From assembly GCA_934148845.1 (NCBI GenBank), contig CAKPDH010000004.1, forward strand, positions 1 to 64,000: a stretch of DNA of 64,000 nucleotides, in the 5' to 3' direction. The position numbers were made by a program, and so were the translations under genes. Positions within the stretch are counted from its first letter, which is position 1. Each line of letters begins with the position of its first letter. Positions 17,317 to 25,466 of the stretch are shown piece after piece. Under the pieces are notes generated by a model. The model made no database searches, was not told the origin of the DNA, and worked only from the letters and a program-made list of their open reading frames with translations. The DNA comes from an uncultured Bacilli bacterium (GTDB taxonomy: Bacteria > Bacillota_I > Bacilli_A > RF39 > UBA660).

Positions 17317-18150
17317 GTGAATAATATTTTAGATGGTAAGAGTATTAGTGAAGCAATAGAAAATGAAATTAAACAAAGTATAAAGGGTTGTATTATTAGA
17401 CCTAGTGTTGCTGTTATTCAAATTGGTGATAATGAGCAAAGTAATATATATTTAAATTTAAAAGAAAGTGCTTGTAATAGAGTTGGAATATATTTTAGAC
17501 ATTTTAAGTTTGACTCAAATACTCTAGAACTTACAATAGTTAATAAAATAAAAGAATTAAATAATGATGATTACGTTAATGGAATATTAATACAAATGCC
17601 TATACCAGAAAAATATAATGAAAAAAGATTACTTAATACAATTGCAAACAATAAAGATATAGATGGTCTTACTGATATTAATATAGGTAGAGCTATAAGT
17701 GGTAGAAAGACTATATATCCTTGTACTGTACTTGCAATTGAAGAGGTATTTAAAAGATATTCAATAGATTTATCTGGTAAAGAAGTTGTTATAGTAGGTA
17801 AGGGAAAGCTTGTTGGAAGACCACTTATTAATGTGTTACTAAATGAAGGTGCAACAGTAACTGTTTGTCATTCTAAAACATTAAATTTAAAAAGTCATAC
17901 AATAAATGCTGATATAATAATAAGTGCAACTGGTGTGAAAGGTTTAATTACAGCAGATATGGTAAGAGAAGATTCAATTGTTATAGATACTGGATGTAGT
18001 GTTTTAGATGGTAAAATATATGGTGATGTTGATTTTGAATCAGTTAAGAATAAGGCAAAATTAATAACGCCACCAACAGGTGGAATAGGGCCACTTACTG
18101 TAGCTATGTTTTTAAAAAATATTATGATGTGTTATAATTCAAAAAAATAG
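17317..18150 (+). CDS. folD: Methylenetetrahydrofolate dehydrogenase/cyclohydrolase FolD
   Basis: 277-residue bifunctional enzyme that interconverts 5,10-methylene- and 10-formyl-THF in one-carbon metabolism. Visible: substrate-binding Y-x3-K as YLNLK near residue 47, KDIDGLTDIN near 110, NADP-binding VIVGKGKLVGRPL near 155-167, and C-terminal PPTGGIGPLTVAM. The start is GTG 17317 behind GGAGATGATT. An ATG two bases earlier is followed at once by TGA and overlaps the GTG. The gene is monocistronic, with its own promoter and terminator. Confidence 0.93.
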   Translation: MNNILDGKSISEAIENEIKQSIKGCIIRPSVAVIQIGDNEQSNIYLNLKESACNRVGIYFRHFKFDSNTLELTIVNKIKELNNDDYVNGILIQMPIPEKYNEKRLLNTIANNKDIDGLTDINIGRAISGRKTIYPCTVLAIEEVFKRYSIDLSGKEVVIVGKGKLVGRPLINVLLNEGATVTVCHSKTLNLKSHTINADIIISATGVKGLITADMVREDSIVIDTGCSVLDGKIYGDVDFESVKNKAKLITPPTGGIGPLTVAMFLKNIMMCYNSKK

Positions 18151-18169
18151 CCTTAAATAAGGCTTTTTA
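18148..18169 (+). terminator. Terminator overlapping the folD stop codon
   Basis: Stem AGCCTTA / TAAGGCT with a two-base loop then TTTTT. The folD TAG (18148-18150) runs into the left arm. Confidence 0.82.
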
Positions 18170-18181
18170 AGTACGTATAAT

Positions 18182-18210
18182 TTGACAAATGAATAATAAT
18201 ATGTTAATAT
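18182..18210 (+). promoter_or_regulatory. Sigma-A type promoter of the 18238 lipoprotein
   Basis: TTGACA at 18182-18187, a 17-base spacer, TAATAT at 18205-18210, then GAGGGGGA as a strong ribosome binding site. Confidence 0.75.
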
Positions 18211-18237
18211 AAACAACAACTTGAGGGGGAATTAAAT

Positions 18238-19692
18238 ATGATTAAAATTCAAAAAGTAAATAAAGATTTAAAAAAAAGAATTACTGCAGTTAGTTTGTCA
18301 TTAGTATCTTTGGTTGGAGTTTTTACATTTTCATCTTGTAAAAAAGAGGTAACTGAAGAAGTAGAAAACTATGAAGAAGTAGAAAATAATATAGATAAAA
18401 TAAGAGATAATATTAAAGCTAAAATTAGTAATATGAGTCTTGTTGATGCATATAATGCAGCTATTATATTAGATATGAACGAAATAGTTAAGAGGGATTC
18501 AAATGATAAATATAATGCTGATATAATGAGTAAATTAACTAAAAATATGGAACCAGATGCATTAATTGATAGCTACTGTGCTGTATTGGATAATATAGAA
18601 AATGAAATAACAATAAATGGTAATAATGTAAGATTTAGTGAAGTATTACCAGAAACTTATTCTAAAGAAAGAGAAATATTATCAAAATTAGAAGATTTAG
18701 TACTAGATTCATTATCACAAAGTAAAGAAACTTCGGTAAAAATATTTGAAATAGTATATGATTTATTTGTTTTAGATAAAATAGTTGAAGTAAGAGGAAC
18801 TACTTTTGCAACTAGAGATTTATCACCACAATTTAGAGCTTTAGCTAATCATTATGCAAAGGCTATAACATATAATGCTAGAAATTTTATAGATGATAAA
18901 AAATATGAAGAAGTAATTAATTCAACTAATGGTGATGATTGGAAATCACAAATATTTACTGAGTTATCAGTTTTAGATAATCAAATGCAAGAAGAATCTA
19001 AAGTAGATGCGGTAAAAATATTTAATAATAAATATACACAAGTTAAAAATTTATTAAATCAAGTAATGCAAGTTAATGATAATGAGGTTAAAGCTTTAGT
19101 TAATTATTTAAATATAGATTATTTAAATATGGATGAAGTATCATATTCTGATAAACTTTCAATACTTGGTGACTATTCAGATGAATCGGTTTCACTAGCT
19201 ATTGATTTAATAGATAGAATTATGGAATATAATAAGAATAATTTAAATAGTATGGTAGCATTTTCTAAGTTCTTAGTAGATGAGTATAAAGCTAAAGATA
19301 AAGGTGAGATTTCATCTTTAGCGCTTGATAATATATTATATAGTAGTTTAAAACTATATGATGAAACAAGAGAGGATGTTAAATTTAGTGATGTATACTT
19401 AAATCCTAATTTTAAAGAATTAGAAAAATATTTAACTAAACAAGATACTAAATATTCTGTTTCAAATAAAGAACATGATATAGATTTTCAAAGTATAGGT
19501 AATGGTGCTAATTTTGTTAATTTTGTAGTAATATTAAATGAATTTAATTATAGTTTAAATATTAAAGAATTAGATTCGTATAAAGAGCTTGCTCAAGATG
19601 GATTAAAACAAGAAATAAGCTTTATTAGAAATTATGTATATGGTGAATGTTATAATAATTTTGATAGCTTTCAAAAAAAATTAGAAAAGTAG
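18238..19692 (+). CDS. Large predicted lipoprotein, unknown function
   Basis: 484 residues. A basic N-terminus and hydrophobic stretch end in a lipobox-like TFSSC (Cys ~35), so the protein is probably lipid-anchored outside the membrane. The mature part is almost all alpha-helical and acidic, with no Cys-rich or catalytic motif I can name. It has its own promoter and terminator. Codon and base use match the neighbours. It might be a surface or spore-envelope protein, but nothing shows this. Confidence 0.75.
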   Translation: MIKIQKVNKDLKKRITAVSLSLVSLVGVFTFSSCKKEVTEEVENYEEVENNIDKIRDNIKAKISNMSLVDAYNAAIILDMNEIVKRDSNDKYNADIMSKLTKNMEPDALIDSYCAVLDNIENEITINGNNVRFSEVLPETYSKEREILSKLEDLVLDSLSQSKETSVKIFEIVYDLFVLDKIVEVRGTTFATRDLSPQFRALANHYAKAITYNARNFIDDKKYEEVINSTNGDDWKSQIFTELSVLDNQMQEESKVDAVKIFNNKYTQVKNLLNQVMQVNDNEVKALVNYLNIDYLNMDEVSYSDKLSILGDYSDESVSLAIDLIDRIMEYNKNNLNSMVAFSKFLVDEYKAKDKGEISSLALDNILYSSLKLYDETREDVKFSDVYLNPNFKELEKYLTKQDTKYSVSNKEHDIDFQSIGNGANFVNFVVILNEFNYSLNIKELDSYKELAQDGLKQEISFIRNYVYGECYNNFDSFQKKLEK

Positions 19693-19711
19693 AAATATTT
19701 TTCTAATTTTT
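19681..19711 (+). terminator. Terminator of the 18238 lipoprotein gene
   Basis: Arms TTAGAAAA / TTTTCTAA then T-rich sequence. The left arm contains the last sense codons and the stop. Confidence 0.7.
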
Positions 19712-19756
19712 ATTATTTTATTAATATTATATGATATAATTTAATTGGGTGATATT

Positions 19757-21148
19757 ATGAAGTTTTACAATACTTTAACTAAAAAAATAGAAGAATTTGT
19801 TCCTAATAACAAAGATCGTGTTCTTATGTATACTTGTGGGCCTACTGTATATCACTATGCGCATATAGGTAATCTTAGGACATACATAATGGAAGATATA
19901 TTAGAAAGAACTTTAAATTATATTGGATATAACGTTAAGAGAGTTATGAATATAACTGATGTTGGACATTTAACAAGTGATGCTGATACTGGTGAAGATA
20001 AAATGTTAAAAGGAGCTAAAAGGGAACATAAATCTGTATTAGAAATAGCTAAATATTATACAGAAGAATTTAAATCTGATTGTAGAAAATTAAATATTAA
20101 TTGGCCAGGTATAGTAGTTCCAGCTACATCTTTAATAGATGATTATATAAAATTTATTAAAGTATTAGAGGATAAAGGTTATGCATACTTTGAAGGCGGT
20201 AATGTATATTTTGATACATCTAAATTAAATAATTATTATGTTTTAACAAATCATACATTAGATTCATTAAAAGAGGCAGTAAGATCTGATGTAGAAGTAG
20301 ATCAAAATAAGAAAAATAAAACAGACTTTGTTTTATGGTTTACTAAATCAAAATTTGATTCACAAGAATTAAAATGGGATAGTCCATGGGGAGTAGGATA
20401 TCCTGGCTGGCATATAGAGTGTTCTTGTATAGCACTTAAATATCTTGGTGAATATCTTGATATACATTGTGGTGGGGTTGATAATATATTTCCACATCAT
20501 ACAAATGAAATAGCTCAAACTGAAAGTTATATAGGTCACAAATGGTGCAACTATTGGTTTCATCCAGAACATTTAAATGATGCAACTGGTAAAATGAGTA
20601 AATCAAAAGGTGAATTTTTGACTGTATCACTTTTAGAATCAAAAGGGTATAATCCACTAGCTTATAGATTATTTACGCTTCAATCACATTATCAAAAGCA
20701 ATTAGTGTTTACTTATGACTCACTTACTAGTGCACAAAATTCATATAATAAACTTGTAAATAAGATTAGATCTATTAAAGAAGATGATAGTGAGCTTTCG
20801 AATGAAATGATAAGTAAATATAAATCTTTATTTACTAATGAACTTGAAAATAATTTAAATACAGCTAATGCATTAACAGTACTATATGATGTTATTAAAA
20901 GCAATATAAATAATAATACTAAACTTTATTTGATAAGGGATTTCGATAAAGTATTAGGATTAAATTTAATAATGGAAGAGGAAATAGATAAAGAACTACT
21001 TACGTATATAAATGATTCTATTAATAGAAGAAATGAACATAAGAAAAATAAGGAATATGAATTAGCTGATAAAATTAGAAAAGAATTAGAAGAAAAAGGA
21101 ATAATATTAAAAGATACAAGAGAAGGAACTACATTTGAGATAATGTAG
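19757..21148 (+). CDS. cysS: Cysteinyl-tRNA synthetase
   Basis: 463-residue class I synthetase that charges tRNA-Cys. Signatures: TCGPTVYHYAHIGNLRTY with the HIGH-type HIGN, GWHIECS (zinc/cysteine site), HHTNEIAQTE and KMSKSKGEF. Length is standard. ATG 19757 follows GGGTGATATT; the upstream TTG at 19745 is not needed. No T-box leader is visible upstream. Family identification is secure. Confidence 0.97.
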   Translation: MKFYNTLTKKIEEFVPNNKDRVLMYTCGPTVYHYAHIGNLRTYIMEDILERTLNYIGYNVKRVMNITDVGHLTSDADTGEDKMLKGAKREHKSVLEIAKYYTEEFKSDCRKLNINWPGIVVPATSLIDDYIKFIKVLEDKGYAYFEGGNVYFDTSKLNNYYVLTNHTLDSLKEAVRSDVEVDQNKKNKTDFVLWFTKSKFDSQELKWDSPWGVGYPGWHIECSCIALKYLGEYLDIHCGGVDNIFPHHTNEIAQTESYIGHKWCNYWFHPEHLNDATGKMSKSKGEFLTVSLLESKGYNPLAYRLFTLQSHYQKQLVFTYDSLTSAQNSYNKLVNKIRSIKEDDSELSNEMISKYKSLFTNELENNLNTANALTVLYDVIKSNINNNTKLYLIRDFDKVLGLNLIMEEEIDKELLTYINDSINRRNEHKKNKEYELADKIRKELEEKGIILKDTREGTTFEIM

Positions 21149-21155
21149 TTTTTTT
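21127..21155 (+). terminator. Terminator overlapping the cysS stop
   Basis: Arms AACTACA / TGTAGTT followed by seven T. The cysS TAG (21146-21148) is in the right arm. Confidence 0.78.
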
Positions 21156-21214
21156 GTTGATTATAAGAGTTATATATGCTAAAATATAGTTGTATTAAGA
21201 TAAAGAGGGAATAT

Positions 21215-21535
21215 ATGGATAAAAAAATTACAGAGGAAGAGAAGAAAGAATTAAAAAATGAATTAAGTAATATAAAGTCGTCTATTGGGAAATTACAAAA
21301 AAGTATTTTACCTGATATGAATGATGATTTATCTCTAACAGGTACTAATATTAAAGACAATAATGTACTAGATAAAGATATTAGTAAAAATATAAACGAT
21401 GAAGTTAAAGATGATGATTCAAACAAAGATAAAAAAAATACTAGTAATAAAAAATTAGATATGATTCTTACAATTATAATAATCATTTTAGTAATTATAA
21501 CAATATTTGTATTATATTTGTTTTTTAGTAGGTAG
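21215..21535 (+). CDS. Hypothetical C-terminally anchored membrane protein
   Basis: 106 residues: a charged helical N-terminal half with EEKKELKNELSNIKSSIGKL, an Asp/Lys/Asn-rich middle, and one C-terminal membrane helix (~82-104) ending in FFSR. The bulk is therefore predicted cytoplasmic. AGAGGGAAT before ATG 21215 fixes the start. Only three bases separate it from truB. No family recognised. Confidence 0.65.
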   Translation: MDKKITEEEKKELKNELSNIKSSIGKLQKSILPDMNDDLSLTGTNIKDNNVLDKDISKNINDEVKDDDSNKDKKNTSNKKLDMILTIIIIILVIITIFVLYLFFSR

Positions 21536-21538
21536 TTT

Positions 21539-22405
21539 ATGAATGGAATAGTAATAATAGATAAGCAAAAAGGGGTAACTAGTAGAGATATTGTTAATGA
21601 TGCAGTTAAAAAATTAGGTATAAAAAAAATAGGACATACAGGAACTCTTGATCCACTAGCTACAGGTGTACTTGTTTTATGTGTTGGAAATAATACTAAG
21701 TTAGTACCTATATTTACACATTTAGATAAGTGCTATATAGCTTCTATTATGCTTGGCACATTAACAGATACATTAGATATTACAGGAAATATATTAAAAG
21801 AAGAAAAAGTTAATATACCAAAAGAAAAAATAATAGACGTAATTTCTTCTTTTAAGGGTAGTTATATGCAAGAGGTTCCAATATATTCAGCAGTAAAAAT
21901 AAAAGGTAAAAAATTATACGAATATGCAAGATCTAATGAATATGTAGATCTTCCAAAAAGAAAAGTAGAAATTAAATCAATAAGTATAGTTGGAGATATA
22001 GAATATATTGATAATAAAATAAGATTTAATATAATTTGTGAAGTATCAAGTGGAACTTATATTAGAGCTTTAATAAAAGATATAGCAGCTAAATTAAATA
22101 CTATTGGTATTATGACTGACTTAAGAAGAATTAGAGTAGGAAATTTTAAACTTGAAGATTCAATAAAAATATCTGAGTTAGATAATACTAAGCTTATTAA
22201 TTGTATAAATTATTTGGATTATAAAAAAATAAAGATAGATGATAGTATAAGTAAAAAAGTATTAAATGGAGCAATTATAGATAATAAATATAATGAAGAT
22301 GTATTATTTATAAAAGATGGTGAAGCTATTGCAATTTATAAACAATATTTAAAAGATTTAAGTAAAATGAAACCATATATAATGATAAAAGGAGGAAATT
22401 TATGA
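21539..22405 (+). CDS. truB: tRNA pseudouridine(55) synthase TruB
   Basis: 288 residues. Makes pseudouridine 55 in the T-loop of all tRNAs. The catalytic block GHTGTLDPLATGVL with the nucleophilic Asp lies near residues 33-46; CEVSSGTYIRALIKDI near 165-180 is also a family block. The gene overlaps the nucleotidyltransferase gene by four bases (ATGA). In most Firmicutes truB is followed by ribF; here it is not. Confidence 0.95.
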   Translation: MNGIVIIDKQKGVTSRDIVNDAVKKLGIKKIGHTGTLDPLATGVLVLCVGNNTKLVPIFTHLDKCYIASIMLGTLTDTLDITGNILKEEKVNIPKEKIIDVISSFKGSYMQEVPIYSAVKIKGKKLYEYARSNEYVDLPKRKVEIKSISIVGDIEYIDNKIRFNIICEVSSGTYIRALIKDIAAKLNTIGIMTDLRRIRVGNFKLEDSIKISELDNTKLINCINYLDYKKIKIDDSISKKVLNGAIIDNKYNEDVLFIKDGEAIAIYKQYLKDLSKMKPYIMIKGGNL

Positions 22406-23292
22406 CATTGGTAATAATGGCTGCAGGTATGGGAAGTAGATTTGGTGGGTTAAAACAAATAGAACCAGTAGGTCCAAATGGAGAATTTATAATTGATTAT
22501 AGTATTTATGATGCAATTAAAGCTGGATTTACTAAAGTAGTTTTTATAATAAAAGAAGAGAATTATGAAATTTTTAAAAGTACTATAGGTAGCCGTATTG
22601 AAAATAAGATAGATGTAGAGTATGTTTTTCAAAAAAATGATAATGTTAGTAAAGATATTGAAATACCAAAAGATAGAGTAAAACCATTAGGTACTGCACA
22701 TGCAATTTTATGTATAAAAGGGGTAGTGAATGAACCGTTTACAATAATAAATGCAGATGACTTTTATGGAAGAGATGCATATAAAAAAGCTTTCGATTTT
22801 TTTAATGCTGATACTAACGATTATGCGATGATAGCATATAAGGTTGGAAATACACTAACAAATAATGGATCTGTAAAACGTGGATACTGTAAAAGTTCTA
22901 ATGGTTATCTTACTAATATAATAGAATCAAGTATGATAGAAGAAAATGGTAAGGTTAGAATAGAACCATTAGATGGAAGTGCTCCATTTTATGGTTCATT
23001 AGATGATTTGGTATCAATGAATATGTTTTGTTTTAGAAAAGATATATTAGACTACTTAGAGAAAGATTTTAATGTATTTTTAAAAAATAATAAGGATAGT
23101 CTTGATACTTGCGAATACTTGATTCCAGACGTTGTATTTAAAAGAATTAAAGATAAAGAAATAAAAGTTAGAGTAGTAGATACTAAAGCAGTTTGGCATG
23201 GTGTTACATATAAAGAAGATAAAAAAGAATTGCAAGATGCTATTAATAAATTAATAGAAAATTCAGAATATCCATATAATTTATATGAATAA
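22402..23292 (+). CDS. Sugar-phosphate nucleotidyltransferase-like protein
   Basis: 296 residues with a nucleotidyl-transferase (GT-A-like) fold. The nucleotide-binding N-terminus MAAGMGSRFGGLKQ matches the GxGxRxxxxTxxxPK family in modified form. LGTAHAI near 93 and INADDFYGRDAY near 113 supply the metal-binding Asp region. These proteins activate sugar phosphates as NDP-sugars; substrate cannot be read from sequence. GGAGG precedes the ATG, and the gene is coupled to truB. Confidence 0.8.
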   Translation: MTLVIMAAGMGSRFGGLKQIEPVGPNGEFIIDYSIYDAIKAGFTKVVFIIKEENYEIFKSTIGSRIENKIDVEYVFQKNDNVSKDIEIPKDRVKPLGTAHAILCIKGVVNEPFTIINADDFYGRDAYKKAFDFFNADTNDYAMIAYKVGNTLTNNGSVKRGYCKSSNGYLTNIIESSMIEENGKVRIEPLDGSAPFYGSLDDLVSMNMFCFRKDILDYLEKDFNVFLKNNKDSLDTCEYLIPDVVFKRIKDKEIKVRVVDTKAVWHGVTYKEDKKELQDAINKLIENSEYPYNLYE

Positions 23293-23296
23293 TATA

Positions 23297-23323
23297 AAAA
23301 ATAGCTGTTAAGCTATTTTTTTA
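23297..23323. terminator. Bidirectional terminator
   Basis: AAAAAATAGCT / AGCTATTTTTT around GTTA, between the converging nucleotidyltransferase and HIT genes; it overlaps the HIT stop. Confidence 0.82.
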
Positions 23324-23705
23324 GTATTTCATAAATTTCACTTACATCGTGTATATTTTCTTTATGCTTAACTAATTCTATAGTTTTAACACCTTTGTAA
23401 AAAGGCTTTAAATGTAAATGAAAATGTTTTACTTCTTGACAAAAACCATTATTTTGAAGTAAAGATAACCCACCACAACCAAGTTTGTCTTCAAGTTCAA
23501 GCTTTAATTTTTTAGCAACTTCCATAATGTGAGTTAATGTATCCATATCAATATCAGTTAAATCTTTGTAATGTTTTTTTGGAATAATTAAGGTATGACC
23601 ATCACAATCAGGATTAATATCTAAAAAAGCCATTACTATATCATCTTCATAATATTTACTTGAATTAATCTCACCATTCGCAATTTTACAAAAAATACAA
23701 TCCAT
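23313..23705 (-). CDS. HIT family hydrolase (histidine triad)
   Basis: 130 residues. N-terminal CIFCKIANGEI with the zinc-type Cys pair, DINPDCDGHTLIIPKKH, and the histidine triad HFHLHLKPFY near residue 97. HIT proteins hydrolyse nucleoside phosphoramidates and dinucleotides. The start is at 23705 behind TAGGTGAT. Its predicted -10 on the minus strand is TATAAT (23727-23722). A perfect inverted repeat lies just upstream. Confidence 0.92.
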   Translation of the reverse strand: MDCIFCKIANGEINSSKYYEDDIVMAFLDINPDCDGHTLIIPKKHYKDLTDIDMDTLTHIMEVAKKLKLELEDKLGCGGLSLLQNNGFCQEVKHFHLHLKPFYKGVKTIELVKHKENIHDVSEIYEILKK

Positions 23706-23728
23706 ATATATCACCTACATTATTATAA

Positions 23729-23760
23729 CACAAAATCCTTATGTTAATAAGGATTTTGTG
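23729..23760. repeat. Perfect 13-bp inverted repeat upstream of the HIT gene
   Basis: Arms CACAAAATCCTTA and TAAGGATTTTGTG around loop TGTTAA. No T-run follows on either side, so it is a poor terminator. It covers the -35 region of the HIT promoter and could be an operator. Confidence 0.6.
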
Positions 23761-23880
23761 CGTGAATACTGCGATATTCATAAATATTATGAAAAAAAAT
23801 ATATAAATTTAAACAATAATATTTAAATTTCTTTATTTTTTAAGCTTATTTTAGTATAATGATAAAAGGAGATGGAATAA

Positions 23881-24672
23881 ATGAACACATTAAAAATCGA
23901 AAATTTAACAGTATCAGTAAATGACAAAATTATATTAAAAGATTTTAGTATTACAATAAATAGTGGTGAAATACATGTGTTAATGGGACCAAATGGAATC
24001 GGTAAAAGTACACTAACTAAAGTGATAATGGGAGATTCTAATTATAAAATAGAATCTGGTTCTATTTATTATAATGATAAGCTAATAAATAATTTATCTG
24101 TTGATGAGCGTAGCAGAATGGGAATTTTTTTAGGTATGCAACTTCCTATGGAAATTGAAGGAGTAAGTAATGCTGATTTTCTAAGAAGTGCTTTAAGTGT
24201 AAGAAAAAAGAATGATTTTAAATTATTTGAATTTATTAAAGAGTTAGATAACACTATAGAATCTTTACAAATGAAAAAAGATATGATACATAGAGGAATT
24301 AATGAAGGCTTTAGTGGTGGCGAGAGAAAGAAAAATGAAATACTTCAAATGTATATGTTAGAGCCTTCTTTAGTAATGCTAGATGAAATTGATTCTGGAC
24401 TTGATGTTGATAGTTTAAAGATTGTTGGAGATGCTATTAATAAATATATAAGCAAATATAATCCAGGCGTACTTTTAATAACACACTATAAAAGATTGCT
24501 TGATTATATAAATCCTACCCACGTACATATAGTAGAAAATGGAAAAATAGTTGAAACTGGAGACTTTTCTTTAGTAGATAAGATAGAAAAAGAAGGTTTT
24601 AAAATTACTAAAGAAAAAAAAGTTGAATCAATTGGTGAATGTGCTATAAAGGAAATATTAAAACATGAATAA
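23881..24672 (+). CDS. sufC: Fe-S assembly ATPase SufC
   Basis: 263-residue ABC-type ATPase of the SUF scaffold. Walker A is GPNGIGKST near residue 39; the ABC signature appears as FSGGERKKNE, the SufC-specific form; Walker B is LVMLDEIDSGLD; the H-loop is LLITHYKRL. AAAGGAGATGG is the ribosome binding site, and TATAAT at 23855-23860 is a likely -10. It overlaps the next gene by eight bases. Confidence 0.95.
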   Translation: MNTLKIENLTVSVNDKIILKDFSITINSGEIHVLMGPNGIGKSTLTKVIMGDSNYKIESGSIYYNDKLINNLSVDERSRMGIFLGMQLPMEIEGVSNADFLRSALSVRKKNDFKLFEFIKELDNTIESLQMKKDMIHRGINEGFSGGERKKNEILQMYMLEPSLVMLDEIDSGLDVDSLKIVGDAINKYISKYNPGVLLITHYKRLLDYINPTHVHIVENGKIVETGDFSLVDKIEKEGFKITKEKKVESIGECAIKEILKHE

Positions 24673-25462
24673 AATAGAAGTAGTTGATGATAACTTAGAA
24701 AAAATAAATGTTTCAAAATCCATTAATATAGAGTATTACAAAAAAGAATGTGCATTTGCTATAAGTGAAATAAAAATAGTTGCTAAAGAAAGTGCTGATT
24801 TAGATATAATTATAAATTTGAAAGATTCTAGTAAAATTAATTTTAGTATAAATTTGTGTGAATATGTTAATCTTAATTTAAATATAATTTGTGAAGGTAA
24901 TAAAGGAAAAGTACAGTATAAGTATAATTTATGTGATAATTCAATATGTAATGTAAAAAAAATATGTAATGTTAATGGTATAAAGGAAATGGTTATTGTT
25001 AACTTAGATGGTATTAATTCCTCTATTAACTATAATTTTAAAACTATGAGTAAGGAAAAGGAAACTTATGATTATCATATATTTCATAATAATATTAGTA
25101 CAAAGAGTATTATAAAAAATAATGGAGTATCTAATACTGGAGATATAATATATCAAGTATCTTCTTTTATACCAAAAGATATAACTGGGTGTACAGCTAT
25201 ACAAAATAATAGAATTATAAATTTAAATGATAATAATTGTGAAATACTTCCAAATCTTTATATAGATTGTGATTCAGTAGAAGCTGAGCATTCAGCGCTC
25301 ATAGGAAAATTTAGTGATGAAGAAATGTTTTATATTATGAGTAGAGGAATTACTATGGATTTAGCGCTCAAACTACTTATAAGAGGATTTTTAACTAGTG
25401 ATATTAATGATAAAAAAATTATAGGATATATAGATAAGAAAATATTAAAATCTTGGAGGTGA
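24665..25462 (+). CDS. sufD: Short SufB/SufD-family scaffold protein
   Basis: 265 residues. The C-terminal core is recognisable as SufD/SufB: PNLYIDCDSVEAEHSALIGK, then DEEMFYIMSRGI near 230, as in the SufC-binding region. The middle is a beta-helix of alternating polar and aliphatic residues. Full SufB or SufD is 420-470 residues, so the N-terminal domain is missing. No second SufB/D gene and no SufU follow. The fragment may function alone with SufC or pair with a SufB encoded elsewhere. SufD is the nearest label. Confidence 0.8.
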   Translation: MNKIEVVDDNLEKINVSKSINIEYYKKECAFAISEIKIVAKESADLDIIINLKDSSKINFSINLCEYVNLNLNIICEGNKGKVQYKYNLCDNSICNVKKICNVNGIKEMVIVNLDGINSSINYNFKTMSKEKETYDYHIFHNNISTKSIIKNNGVSNTGDIIYQVSSFIPKDITGCTAIQNNRIINLNDNNCEILPNLYIDCDSVEAEHSALIGKFSDEEMFYIMSRGITMDLALKLLIRGFLTSDINDKKIIGYIDKKILKSWR

Positions 25463-25466
25463 TAAT

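Noticed and set aside
19690..19756. T-box or other riboswitch before cysS
   Set aside because: The interval is too short and lacks the T-box AGGGTGG sequence.
20926..21486. 186-codon frame opposite cysS and the 21215 gene
   Set aside because: Ser/Leu/Ile-rich composition typical of the reverse complement of A+T-rich coding DNA; no ribosome binding site; cysS is certain.
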